From Endozoicomonas euniceicola (GTDB taxonomy: Bacteria; Pseudomonadota; Gammaproteobacteria; Pseudomonadales; Endozoicomonadaceae), in NCBI RefSeq assembly GCF_025562755.1, contig NZ_CP103300.1:1308501-1372500 (forward strand): DNA of 64,000 nucleotides. The letters are read 5' to 3'. Shown here piece by piece: positions 1-8,913 of this stretch; positions within the stretch are counted from its first letter, which is position 1, and each line of letters opens with the position of its first letter. A program made the translations under genes and the position numbers. The notes under the pieces were generated by a model. The model ran no database searches. It worked only from the letters and a program-made list of their open reading frames with translations, and was not told the DNA's origin.

Positions 1-2
1 GC

Positions 3-293
3 ATGGGGGGCATATTAACCAGTCATGATGCGTTGGTTCATGTTTTAAACCTGACCAATGTTTTTGAATACCATCCAAAGACAAGCCCTCTCACCCCCTA
101 TGACACAGAGGACACAATTGGAAAGCCCAGTGAATTAGCTGATCGTTTGAAGATCTGTCCACAGGCTCTGATTCATAGTTCAAGAATGTTGAGGTTCAAC
201 CAAGGGTCACGCTTCGGTCCGCCAGCAGATCATTTTCAAACATTAGACGATTTGCTTTTAGAAGATATTAAAAAACCTGGCATGGTTTTTTGA
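3..293 (+). CDS. Hypothetical protein, possibly the 3' part of a gene entering from the left edge
   Basis: An open frame of 96 codons begins two bases from the window edge and ends at a TGA near 293. No upstream sequence is available, so the first ATG may be internal. I recognise no family, signal peptide or membrane segment. The product is mixed polar with a Pro/Thr-rich stretch near residues 24-36. It points toward the convergent glgB1 gene. A small minus-strand frame at 236-439 partly overlaps it and looks no better supported. This may be a fragment of a larger gene or a decayed remnant. Confidence 0.3.
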   Translation: MGGILTSHDALVHVLNLTNVFEYHPKTSPLTPYDTEDTIGKPSELADRLKICPQALIHSSRMLRFNQGSRFGPPADHFQTLDDLLLEDIKKPGMVF

Positions 294-522
294 TTTGCAC
301 GTATTATAAGTAACATCTGTCGTCTTGCATCATCTCCTGCTTCATAGATGAGGCAGTAATGAATAATATTGACGGACGCAAAATCCCGAATCAGGTCAGA
401 GAGCAAATTGTGACAGATGCTCAACAATGTCCGAAGCAACGATCACCCACAGAATTCCAGTAGACGACCAGGAGTGCAGGCAGGCATAAGCGAAATGCAC
501 TAATGCCAGCCCGCATAAGCCA
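294..522. other. Intergenic stretch, no recognisable gene
   Basis: This lies between the left-edge frame and the 3' end of glgB1. I see no convincing hairpin followed by a T-run and no RNA gene. A minus-strand open frame at 236-439 covers part of it but has no recognisable domain. Confidence 0.4.
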
Positions 523-2721
523 TTACTTCAGCTTCAGCATGACCGTCGCTAAAGGCGGCAGCGTCAGCTTCAGGCTCTGCGCCTGCCCGTGAGCCCCACT
601 CGCTTCAGTCATAAACTTTTTACCCGCAGACACACCACTACCCCCAAAGCCCTGATCATCAGAGTTTAACAACAGCTTATACTCACCCGCAGCCGGAACG
701 CCTACACAGTAGTCATGACGAACGACAGGTGTCAGGTTATTAATGACAACAACCGGATGACCATCGTTACAGAAACGTACATAAGCCAGTACACTCTGCT
801 GATAATCGTCCTGTACCAGCCACCGGAAACCGTTACTGCAAAGGTCCCTTTCATGCAGCGAAGGCTCAGACTTATAGAGTTTGTTCAGGGTCTGTACCAA
901 CTTCTGAACACCTCCGTGTGGGCTGTCTTTGTCGTCTACAAGGTGCCAGTCCAGAGACTGATGATGGTTCCACTCGTTCCAGCTGCCCAGCTCACAACCC
1001 ATAAACAGCAATTTCTTGCCCGGATGCGTCCACATAAAGGACAGGTAAGTCCGCAGGTTAGCAAACTTCTGCCAGTCATCACCCGGCATACGGGTCAGCA
1101 GGGTGCCTTTGCCATACACCACTTCGTCGTGGGAAAGCGACAACACAAAGTTCTCACTCCAGGCATAGACCGTACTGAAGGTCATCTGGTTATGGTGATA
1201 CGGACGATGAACCGGTTCCTGTTTCATGTATTCCAGGGAATCATGCATCCAGCCCATGTTCCACTTGTAGCCAAAGCCTAAACCATCGTCGTACAGTGGT
1301 CTGGATACGCCGGGATAACTGGTGGATTCCTCAGCAATGGTCATCGCCGTTGGGAAACGTTCGTAAACCGTTTTATTAAAACGCTTCAGGAAATGAATTG
1401 CTTCAAGGTTCTCATTACCACCATTACGGTTCGGCTCCCACTCACCCTCATTACGGGAATAGTCCAGATACAGCATTGACGCCACGGCATCCACCCGCAG
1501 GCCGTCGATATGGTATTCCTCCAGCCAGTACAGCGCACTGCTGATCAGGAAGTCCTGAACGAAAGGCTTGCCAAAATCATAGATGCAGGTCTTCCAGTCC
1601 GGATGCCAGCCACGACGGGGGTCGGGATGCTCGTATAACTCAGTACCATCAAATTTCGCCAGACCGTGGTCGTCATTCGGGAAGTGTGCGGGCACCCAGT
1701 CCAGAATAATACCAATGCCCGCCCTGTGGCACTGATCGACAAAAAACTTAAAGTCATCCGGGCTGCCATAACGGCTGGTTACAGAAAACATGCCTACGGG
1801 CTGATAACCCCAGGATTCATACAGAGGGTGCTCGCTGACCGGCATCAGCTCAATATGGGTAAAGCCCATCTTTTTAACATACGGCACCAGCTCTTTTGCC
1901 AGCTCGCGGTAGTTCATAATGATATTGCCGTCTTTACGACGCCAGGAACCCGCATGAACTTCATAAACAGACAGAGGCTTGTCGTACAATTCGCCACGCT
2001 GCCCCATCCACTGACTGTCTTTCCACTGATATCTGCTGTCATCATGGACAATAGAAGAAAGGCCGGGCCACTGTTCAGAATAAGTACCAAACGGATCAGC
2101 CTTTAATGGCAGCTTGTTGCCATCTTTGTCATGAATCTCATACTTATAGAGATCCCCGGCCGTCAAACCCGGAACAAACAGACGCCAGACACCATCATCA
2201 GCACTGGCCATGGGATGCAAACGACCATCCCAGTTGTTGAAACTTCCCACCAGGCTGACAGTACGGGCGCTTGGTGCATACACACGGAACAAAACACCTT
2301 TCACCTGACGTCTGGCGTTCAGGGCATGGGTCATCAGGTGAGCGCCCTGATGACGATGTAGCGCATCGTAATCCACATGCTCTTCACGCAGAGTGTATTG
2401 ACCAAACTGGTAGGGGTCATACACCCGGAAAGTGTGTCCGCCTTCTCCGGTAATGCTCAGTTCATAATTGAACAGCTTGCGACGACGTGGCAAATGCAGC
2501 TCAAACAAACCCGATTCAAAACGCTGCATGTTACCCAGCGTTTTACCGGAGGGCTGCTCGATAACCGTAATAGCGTCAGCATCCGGACGCCATACCCGTA
2601 GCACCAGGCCTTTATGATCAGCCGCTTTATGCAGACCCAGACAAGAGAAAGGGCAAGCACAAAGCACTTGCCCCAGTTCCTGTTCTGCGGCAGGTATTGT
2701 CGATTGAACAGCAATATTCAT
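523..2721 (-). CDS. glgB: 1,4-alpha-glucan branching enzyme, copy 1
   Basis: The product makes alpha-1,6 branches in glycogen by cutting an alpha-1,4 chain and transferring it (GH13, subfamily 9 type). A duplicated N-terminal beta-sandwich/CBM48 region is followed by the GH13 barrel. The barrel carries GLRVDAV (nucleophile Asp), TIAEEST (acid/base Glu) and LSHDEVV (third Asp). I place the start at the ATG at 2721 (732 residues) because an upstream TTG at 2781 would only add a non-family leader, and AGAGG lies about 12 bases before the ATG. It is last in the pgm-glgC-glgA-glgB run, 138 bases after glgA. A second full branching enzyme lies at 13520-15772, and the two differ clearly, especially at the N-terminus. 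Confidence 0.96.
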   Translation of the reverse strand: MNIAVQSTIPAAEQELGQVLCACPFSCLGLHKAADHKGLVLRVWRPDADAITVIEQPSGKTLGNMQRFESGLFELHLPRRRKLFNYELSITGEGGHTFRVYDPYQFGQYTLREEHVDYDALHRHQGAHLMTHALNARRQVKGVLFRVYAPSARTVSLVGSFNNWDGRLHPMASADDGVWRLFVPGLTAGDLYKYEIHDKDGNKLPLKADPFGTYSEQWPGLSSIVHDDSRYQWKDSQWMGQRGELYDKPLSVYEVHAGSWRRKDGNIIMNYRELAKELVPYVKKMGFTHIELMPVSEHPLYESWGYQPVGMFSVTSRYGSPDDFKFFVDQCHRAGIGIILDWVPAHFPNDDHGLAKFDGTELYEHPDPRRGWHPDWKTCIYDFGKPFVQDFLISSALYWLEEYHIDGLRVDAVASMLYLDYSRNEGEWEPNRNGGNENLEAIHFLKRFNKTVYERFPTAMTIAEESTSYPGVSRPLYDDGLGFGYKWNMGWMHDSLEYMKQEPVHRPYHHNQMTFSTVYAWSENFVLSLSHDEVVYGKGTLLTRMPGDDWQKFANLRTYLSFMWTHPGKKLLFMGCELGSWNEWNHHQSLDWHLVDDKDSPHGGVQKLVQTLNKLYKSEPSLHERDLCSNGFRWLVQDDYQQSVLAYVRFCNDGHPVVVINNLTPVVRHDYCVGVPAAGEYKLLLNSDDQGFGGSGVSAGKKFMTEASGAHGQAQSLKLTLPPLATVMLKLK

Positions 2722-2859
2722 TAAATAAAATAACCTCTTCACTCCACTGACATCAGGGAATCCGGACGCCGGATTCCCCAAAGGGAGAACGTTACTGTTA
2801 AGCAGTCATGGTCTTGAAATACAGTGTCATCACATCATCCGGAGATAAGCCGTGCATTG

Positions 2860-4320
2860 TCACCGAAGCGAGTGATACACCGAGCAATACGCATCAGCCG
2901 CCTGTTCCCAGGTAAAGCGCTTGCTCATGGCATTATCCTGTAACCGGGTGAACAGCTCATGCTGGTAATAAACATCCAGGGACGTTTGTAGACAGTCAAA
3001 GAGTTCCTGTGGATCAGTACTGTTGAACACAAAACCGGTTCCCTTGTCGTTGTGTTCAGCAAACCCAGCCACCGTATCACTCAGTCCCCCTACGCGTCTG
3101 ACAATCGGCAGGGTGCCGTATTTAAGGCTGTAAATCTGGTTCAGGCCACATGGCTCAAACAGAGATGGCATAAGAAAGAAATCAGAGCCAGCCTCAATCC
3201 AGTGTGCGAGCTGATTCTCAAACCCATTATAAAAACGACATTTGTCTGGAAATGCCTGAGCCAGTTCTTCCAGGGCAGCTGCCGTATGCGGTTCGCCAGA
3301 ACCCAGCAGGACCAACTGCACATCATTGTGCAGAAATCGCCACAGGGCTGGAATCAGGTAATCAAAACCTTTCTGCCCCGCCAGACGGCTGACCAGTCCG
3401 TAAACCGGCTTATGGTGATCCACCGGCAAACCCATACGGTGTTGCAGTGCCGTTTTACATTCTTTCTTACCGGCACGGTCAGCCCGGGAGAAACGTGCCG
3501 GAATCAGCGTATCGGTTTCAGGACTCCACTGTGTGTAATCGCAGCCATTCAAAATACCGGACAAATCCGTTTCCCGGCGTTTGAAGCTGTCCATCAGGCC
3601 GTGAGAGCCCAGAGGTGTCAACAGCTCCCTGGCATACTGAGGGCTGACCGTATTAATCTTGTCCGCAAAGGCAATACCGCCTTTGAGAATATTGATCATG
3701 CCAAAGTCTTCAAAACAGGCCGGATTGAAGTAGCGCCAGGCAATACCCAGACTGTCGATTTGGGACACATCGGTTTTCTGCTGATAAGCCGCATTGTGAA
3801 TCGTCAGCAGTGACCGGGTATCGGCAAAGAAAGGATTGCTGCACTCATCCACTCTCAGGTAGTAAGGCAACAACGCCGCCTGCCAGTCATGGCAATGGAC
3901 GACATCCGGCTTAAAATCAAGGATACGGCAGGTTTCCAGAACCGCCTTGCTGAAAAAAGCAAAACGACGACTGTTGTCGTGATAACCCTGACCGCCTTCG
4001 CCGTAGATACCACCACGGTCAAAGAATTCATCGTACTCAACAAAGTACACGTCAGTGCCACGAAACTGACCATGGCGAATCCCGAACCACAGGGTTTCAC
4101 CATGATTCATACGTACACAACCGCCTGCGATGGACACGGTTTCCACCTTGCTCAGCGCAGCTCGATAAGCAGGCATGATCACCTTAACCCGGTGGCCAGC
4201 CGCTTCCATTACGGGTGCCAGGGCGCCAGCCGCATCGGCCAGCCCCCCGGTTTTAACGATTCCGTCGAATTCAGACACTGCAAAAACGACGTTGAGATTA
4301 GAGTACAGGTCAGAAGCCAA
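2860..4320 (-). CDS. glgA: Glycogen synthase (ADP-glucose type)
   Basis: This GT5 enzyme extends alpha-1,4-glucan from ADP-glucose. The N-terminal KTGGLADAAGAL loop matches the ADP-glucose-binding K-x-G-G-L motif, and the C-terminal half holds EPCGLNQIYSLKYG, typical of the GT-B nucleotide-sugar site. Length is about 486 residues, normal for bacterial GlgA. No ATG is available near the conserved start. The best choice is TTG at 4320, because AAGGAG sits 8 bases before it. This start overlaps the last 11 bases of glgC, implying translational coupling. A longer frame from TTG 4347 would place that ribosome site inside the coding sequence. Confidence 0.95.
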   Translation of the reverse strand: MASDLYSNLNVVFAVSEFDGIVKTGGLADAAGALAPVMEAAGHRVKVIMPAYRAALSKVETVSIAGGCVRMNHGETLWFGIRHGQFRGTDVYFVEYDEFFDRGGIYGEGGQGYHDNSRRFAFFSKAVLETCRILDFKPDVVHCHDWQAALLPYYLRVDECSNPFFADTRSLLTIHNAAYQQKTDVSQIDSLGIAWRYFNPACFEDFGMINILKGGIAFADKINTVSPQYARELLTPLGSHGLMDSFKRRETDLSGILNGCDYTQWSPETDTLIPARFSRADRAGKKECKTALQHRMGLPVDHHKPVYGLVSRLAGQKGFDYLIPALWRFLHNDVQLVLLGSGEPHTAAALEELAQAFPDKCRFYNGFENQLAHWIEAGSDFFLMPSLFEPCGLNQIYSLKYGTLPIVRRVGGLSDTVAGFAEHNDKGTGFVFNSTDPQELFDCLQTSLDVYYQHELFTRLQDNAMSKRFTWEQAADAYCSVYHSLR

Positions 4321-5533
4321 CCTTGGTTCTCCTTGGAATAACAACAATACCGCTCTCTGTTACCTTGAACCGTTTACGGTCTTCCTCAAGATTCACACCA
4401 ATTTTCGTGCCGGGAGCAATCTCAACACGCTTATCGATGATCGCCTTGCGGATTTCACAGCCTTCGCCAATCTTGACGTTCGGCAGGATCACAGAATCCG
4501 ATACATGGGTCTGTTTACCAATCTCAACGTTATAGCCGACAACGGAACGATCCATAAATACATCGTTGAAGATACAGCCAGTGCCGATCATGGACTCGTT
4601 AATCTGCCCTTCCCGGGATTCACGATTATAAGCAATCAGTGCTGGCGGGAATGGTGGCACATAAGTATTGATTGGCCATTTGAGGTTGTGCAGGTCAATC
4701 GGTGGATTAGCAGACAGCAAATCCATATTGGCCTCCCAGTAAGCGTCCAGCGTACCCACATCACGCCAGTAACCGCTCTTGTCACTACCCGGCACTTTAT
4801 TCTCACCGAAGTTATAAACCATCACTTTCTCTTTCGGGAACAGCTTTGGAATAATGTCTTTACCAAAATCATGGCGGGACTCTTCATCAAGGTGGTCTTC
4901 ACGCAGAACACGCTCCAGACATTCACGCTTAAAGATGTAGTTACCCATGGAAGCCAGAACGTACTTCGGATTGCCCGGAATGGTTTTGGGGTTTTCCTTT
5001 GGCTTCTCTTCAAAACCGATCATACGACCAGTTTCGTCAACTTCGATGATGCCGAAGTGGTAAGCGTCTTCCACCGGAACCGGAATCGCTGCAACGGTCA
5101 GGGCTGCTTCGGACTTTTCATGCAGGTTGACCATCTTGCGCACATCCATAGTGTAGATATGATCGCCACCAAAGATCACGACCTGGTCCGGGTCCTGGGA
5201 CTCTATCAGATGCAGGTTCTGAAAAATGGCGTCCGCAGTGCCCTGATACCACTCCTGACCTGTCCACATCTGGGCTGGCAGGGTATCAATAAACTTGTCA
5301 GACAGACCCGCAATTCTCCAGCAGCGCTGGAGATGTTTATTTAGCGAATGAGACTTGAACTGGGTCAGTACATAGATTTTGTGCAGGTCAGAGTTAACAA
5401 AGTTACTCAGCACAAAGTCAATAATACGATACTGACCACCAAAAGGTACGGCTGGCTTGGCACGGTCCCCAGTCAATGGTGATAAACGGGAACCTTCCCC
5501 CCCGGCAAGAATCATAGAAAGAATTGAAGACAC
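4310..5533 (-). CDS. glgC: Glucose-1-phosphate adenylyltransferase
   Basis: GlgC makes ADP-glucose from glucose-1-phosphate and ATP, the committed and usually allosteric step of bacterial glycogen synthesis. The N-terminal signature LAGGEGSRLSPLTGDRAKPA is the nucleotidyltransferase loop, followed by VPFGGQYRIIDFVLSN. The C-terminal quarter shows hexapeptide-like repeats (left-handed beta helix) used for regulation and tetramer contacts. Length 407 residues, normal. The start is GTG at 5533, with AGGGAG about 9 bases upstream. It overlaps glgA by 11 bases and follows pgm by about 205 bases. Confidence 0.96.
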   Translation of the reverse strand: MSSILSMILAGGEGSRLSPLTGDRAKPAVPFGGQYRIIDFVLSNFVNSDLHKIYVLTQFKSHSLNKHLQRCWRIAGLSDKFIDTLPAQMWTGQEWYQGTADAIFQNLHLIESQDPDQVVIFGGDHIYTMDVRKMVNLHEKSEAALTVAAIPVPVEDAYHFGIIEVDETGRMIGFEEKPKENPKTIPGNPKYVLASMGNYIFKRECLERVLREDHLDEESRHDFGKDIIPKLFPKEKVMVYNFGENKVPGSDKSGYWRDVGTLDAYWEANMDLLSANPPIDLHNLKWPINTYVPPFPPALIAYNRESREGQINESMIGTGCIFNDVFMDRSVVGYNVEIGKQTHVSDSVILPNVKIGEGCEIRKAIIDKRVEIAPGTKIGVNLEEDRKRFKVTESGIVVIPRRTKVGF

Positions 5534-5648
5534 TAAACTTTACTCCCTGATAGCTAAAATACTTCATTTATCGTGCCGTCTTCCTTAACGCCTTTGTCGA
5601 TCACCTGTTATTGCTCAGATGTTGTTACTCCAACAAAGCTCCACTTTT

Positions 5649-5676
5649 CCCCGCTGAGTTGACACAAAGCGGGGAC
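5649..5676. other. GC-rich stem-loop between pgm and glgC
   Basis: CCCCGCT and AAGCGGGG form a 7-8 bp stem around an 11-base loop in the 205-base pgm-glgC gap. No T-run follows on either strand, so it is not a standard terminator. It could be an mRNA processing or stability hairpin. Confidence 0.4.
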
Positions 5677-5738
5677 GTAGCTGGAAATAAAACCTTCCGG
5701 CTACTTTATTATTCAATTATCGAATTCTGATTGGTTTT

Positions 5739-7385
5739 TTATTGTTCAGCGTTCCTGAAAACCTCAGATACCATGGCCTGAGCTTCTTCCTGAATCTGCT
5801 TCAGATGCTCTTTGCCCCTGAAGCTTTCCGTGTAAATTTTATAAACGGCTTCAGTTCCGGAAGGACGGGCAGCAAACCAGCCATTAGCCGTTTCCACTTT
5901 AAGCCCGCCGATAGCGGCTCCGTTTCCTGAGGCATGGGTGATTTTGGCCGTGATGGGGTCACCTGCAAGGGTTTCCGCCTTAACCTTATCCGGACTCAAA
6001 CCCGACAGAATTTTTTTCTGCTCATTGTCTGCCGGTGCCTGCAAACGTTCGTAAACCGGAGAACCGTACCGTTCAGTGAGCTCGTCGTATAACTCACCCG
6101 GATTTTTACCCGTGACCGCTGTAATTTCAGCGGCTAACAAAGCCAGAATAAAGCCATCTTTATCTGTACACCAGGTCGTACCGTCACGACGCAGGAATGC
6201 AGCTCCGGCACTTTCTTCACCACCAAAGGCCAGATCGCCGGAGTTCAAACCGTCCACGAACCATTTGAATCCAACCGGCACTTCACAGACTTCACGCTCC
6301 AGACCTTCAGCGACACGGCCAATAATACTGCTGGACACCAGTGTCTTACCAATACGGGCGGACTTCGACCAACCTTCACGATGGCGATACAGATAATCAA
6401 TGGCAACCGCAAGGTAATGGTTTGGATTCAGCAGACCATGGGTTTTCGTCACAATGCCATGTCGGTCAAAGTCAGGATCGTTACCGAAAGCGATGTCGAA
6501 ACGATCTTTCATGTTGATCAGGCCCGCCATGGAACAGGCAGAGGAGCAATCCATACGAATCTTGCCGTCTTTATCAACATGCATGAAAGAGAATGTCGGG
6601 TCGACTTTGCGGCTGACCAGCTCAATGTCCAGGCCATAACGCTTAGCAATAGGCTCCCAGAAATACAGGCCGGAACCACCCAGCGGGTCTACGCCAATTT
6701 TCAGACCGGCTTTGCGGATCGCTTCCATATCGACGACATTTTCCAGATCGTCAACATAAGACGTGACGTAGTCGTATTCGGTCACATAATCCGATGCCAG
6801 AGCGTCAGCAAACGTCAGACGTTGAACACCTTTCAGACCTCGGGCAATCAACTCATTGGCACGATCCTGCACCCAGTTGGTTATCTCTGTACCAGCTGGG
6901 CCACCGTGTGGAGGGTTATATTTGAAACCTCCGTCTTCTGGTGGATTATGCGACGGAGTGATAACAACACCATCAGCCTGCAATTCATTATTGTCTCTGT
7001 TGAAGCTGACAATGGCATGGGAGATAACCGGGGTCGGAGTGTAACTGCGACCCTCATGAATGCGAACATCCACCTGGTTGGCGGCAAACACTTCCACAGC
7101 ACTGATCAATGCGGGCTCCGACAGGGCGTGGGTGTCCATGCCAACAAACATTGGACCGGTAATACCCTGATTACTGCGATATTCGCAAATCGCCTGACTG
7201 ACAGCCAGAATATGCGCTTCATTGAACGTCGCCTGGGAGGATGTTCCACGATGACCAGAGGTTCCGAATTGCACGCGCTGGGCTGAAATCGCTGGATCAG
7301 GGCTGATGGTGTAATAGTCACTGACCAGTCTTGGAATGTTGGCCAGAATATCGTCTGTAGCAATTTTGCCTGCTAGCGGATGCAT
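5739..7385 (-). CDS. pgm: Phosphoglucomutase (alpha-D-glucose-specific)
   Basis: Pgm interconverts glucose-1-phosphate and glucose-6-phosphate, joining glycogen turnover to central metabolism. Visible motifs are ITPSHNPP (phosphoserine loop), NDPDFDRHG (metal-binding loop), GGEESAG (sugar-binding loop) and RPSGTEAVYKIY (phosphate-binding loop). At about 548 residues it matches the E. coli Pgm type. I start at ATG 7385 (MHPLAGK), where AAGGA lies 7 bases upstream; an earlier frame start at 7433 adds an unlikely leader. It heads the pgm-glgC-glgA-glgB set and is now separated from glgX by the IS block. Confidence 0.95.
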   Translation of the reverse strand: MHPLAGKIATDDILANIPRLVSDYYTISPDPAISAQRVQFGTSGHRGTSSQATFNEAHILAVSQAICEYRSNQGITGPMFVGMDTHALSEPALISAVEVFAANQVDVRIHEGRSYTPTPVISHAIVSFNRDNNELQADGVVITPSHNPPEDGGFKYNPPHGGPAGTEITNWVQDRANELIARGLKGVQRLTFADALASDYVTEYDYVTSYVDDLENVVDMEAIRKAGLKIGVDPLGGSGLYFWEPIAKRYGLDIELVSRKVDPTFSFMHVDKDGKIRMDCSSACSMAGLINMKDRFDIAFGNDPDFDRHGIVTKTHGLLNPNHYLAVAIDYLYRHREGWSKSARIGKTLVSSSIIGRVAEGLEREVCEVPVGFKWFVDGLNSGDLAFGGEESAGAAFLRRDGTTWCTDKDGFILALLAAEITAVTGKNPGELYDELTERYGSPVYERLQAPADNEQKKILSGLSPDKVKAETLAGDPITAKITHASGNGAAIGGLKVETANGWFAARPSGTEAVYKIYTESFRGKEHLKQIQEEAQAMVSEVFRNAEQ

Positions 7386-7604
7386 GAGAGGTTCCTTATT
7401 GATAATCAATAAAAATGACAGCCAGCGGTGCATTCATAGAGGTGTCATTAACCACCTTAAATACACGACAAATCACAACACAGGAAAACCTGCATTGTGC
7501 TTTATCGTATTCACCAACGGTTATTGCTTTTTATTATAAGTGATCCCACCTAGGCAGTTCCAGCTTTATTAAATAATTTCAATGACTTATCGAAAGTGAC
7601 TGTT

Positions 7605-7624
7605 CCCCACCCTATCGGGTGAGG
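7605..7624 (-). other. Subterminal hairpin at the tnpB end of the IS605-type element
   Basis: An 8-bp stem (CCTCACCC with GGGTGGGG as read on the minus strand, one G-T pair) with a four-base loop lies 11 bases after the tnpB stop. In this family such hairpins are recognised by TnpA, and the transcript across the tnpB 3' end commonly forms the guide RNA used by TnpB. Confidence 0.6.
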
Positions 7625-7635
7625 CTTCTGATTTC

Positions 7636-8808
7636 TTAGGCAGCAACCGACAGTCTGCCGGATTTACGCAAGCCTCCATCAGCAGAAACGGACAGTCCTT
7701 CCGCCTTTAATTTCAATATGCCTTGCTTCTTGATATTGCGAGCTGCATTAATATCCCGGTCATGGATAGCACCACAGCTACACTCCCATGATCGGATTCT
7801 CAATGGCATTTTTTCCTGTTTCAAATCGCAGACTGAGCAAGTTTTAGAGGATGCAAACCACTGGTCTATCTTCACCAGATGTTTACCTTCCTGCTTTGCC
7901 TTGTATTCGAGTTTGGTTATCAGTGAGTGCCAGCCAGCATCAGCAATAGAACGTGCAAGACGCTTGTTCTTGAGCATGTTTTTAACTTTCAGTGTCTCCA
8001 CAATTACCGCTTGGTTTTCGTCGATGAGTTGTTTTGATAGCTTATGCTGAAAATCATTACGGGCAAAGGCTACACGCTCATGCGCCTTTGCCACCAATAA
8101 ACGGGCTTTGTGCCTACCTTTTGAGCCTTTCTTGCAGCGAGATAGAGCCTGTTGTTTTCTTTTCAGGTTACGTTGTGCTTTTTTCAGAAAGCGAGGATTG
8201 CCAGTCTTATGGCCGGTACTGGTGATAGCCAGATCAGTAATCCCCATATCAACACCGACAACCTGATTAGCTTCAAGATTATCAATCTGTTTTGGTTGTT
8301 CCTGGGTATCATCAGCCAATATGGAGGCAAAATACTTGCCGGTTAGCGTTCTGCTCAGGGTGATAGACTTCACCTTACCCACTATTTCACGATGCACTTT
8401 AGCCCTTATGGGCTTGCACTTGGGGATTTTTATCCAGTTATCGCCCACAGAGACAGACGTACAATGGTAGCTACTTTGCTTGCCATGCTTTTTCTTGAAG
8501 CGAGGAAATCTTGCCTGCAATTTGGGATTGAAAAAGTTTTGAAAGGCCGTATCCAGATTGATAGTGGCCTGTTGCAGTGCAATAGAGTCAGCGTTTTTCA
8601 GCCATGAGTACTTTCGGCTTTTCTTGGCTTTTGCCAGCAAGGGCTTCAGGTGTTTTTTGGGAGAAAGGCTCTGCCCACGAACCTTGTAATAATGAACCTT
8701 AATAGCCAGGGCCTTGTTCCATACGAACCGCACAGCATCAAACTGACGGTCGAGAAATTCCGCCTGCTCTGATGTTGGATAGATTCGTACTTTGGTGGCT
8801 CTCAGCAT
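7636..8808 (-). CDS. tnpB: TnpB, RNA-guided nuclease/accessory protein of an IS200/IS605 element
   Basis: A 390-residue OrfB/TnpB protein. The N-terminal helix-turn-helix region begins RATKVRIYPTSEQAEFLD. The RuvC-like nuclease residues appear intact: Asp in GVDMGITDL, Glu in IVETLKV and Asp in HDRDINAA. The zinc ribbon is complete (CSVC near residue 330, CSCG about 18 residues later). Start ATG 8808. The full length and complete motifs suggest a functional protein, although its partner tnpA has been interrupted. TnpB proteins of this family cut DNA next to a short target motif using an omega RNA. Confidence 0.93.
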   Translation of the reverse strand: MLRATKVRIYPTSEQAEFLDRQFDAVRFVWNKALAIKVHYYKVRGQSLSPKKHLKPLLAKAKKSRKYSWLKNADSIALQQATINLDTAFQNFFNPKLQARFPRFKKKHGKQSSYHCTSVSVGDNWIKIPKCKPIRAKVHREIVGKVKSITLSRTLTGKYFASILADDTQEQPKQIDNLEANQVVGVDMGITDLAITSTGHKTGNPRFLKKAQRNLKRKQQALSRCKKGSKGRHKARLLVAKAHERVAFARNDFQHKLSKQLIDENQAVIVETLKVKNMLKNKRLARSIADAGWHSLITKLEYKAKQEGKHLVKIDQWFASSKTCSVCDLKQEKMPLRIRSWECSCGAIHDRDINAARNIKKQGILKLKAEGLSVSADGGLRKSGRLSVAA

Positions 8809-8873
8809 GGAACGTTATTTTAGTGCTCATTAATATAAACTTCATATTACAGGTATTTGAAAGAGGTTTTCAA

Positions 8874-8913
8874 GTGAGCGCACACAATAAAGATTTACTT
8901 AAAGGGTATCTTC
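8874..8913 (+). pseudogene. tnpA: Severed 5' end of tnpA (original GTG start)
   Basis: GTG at 8874, with AGAGG 7 bases upstream, opens a frame of 12 whole codons that stops being tnpA at the IS boundary. Joining 8874-8907 to the right-hand copy of the ATCTTC duplication restores one continuous frame into the tnpA fragment at 10647-11041. The rebuilt N-terminus is MSAHNKDLLKGYLRKRHS. Confidence 0.8.

Noticed and set aside
236..439. Minus-strand 67-codon frame at the left edge
   Set aside because: No domain, no clear ribosome site, and it overlaps an opposite-strand frame of equal quality.
2722..2781. Upstream TTG extension of glgB1
   Set aside because: It adds 20 residues without family similarity; ATG 2721 has a ribosome site.
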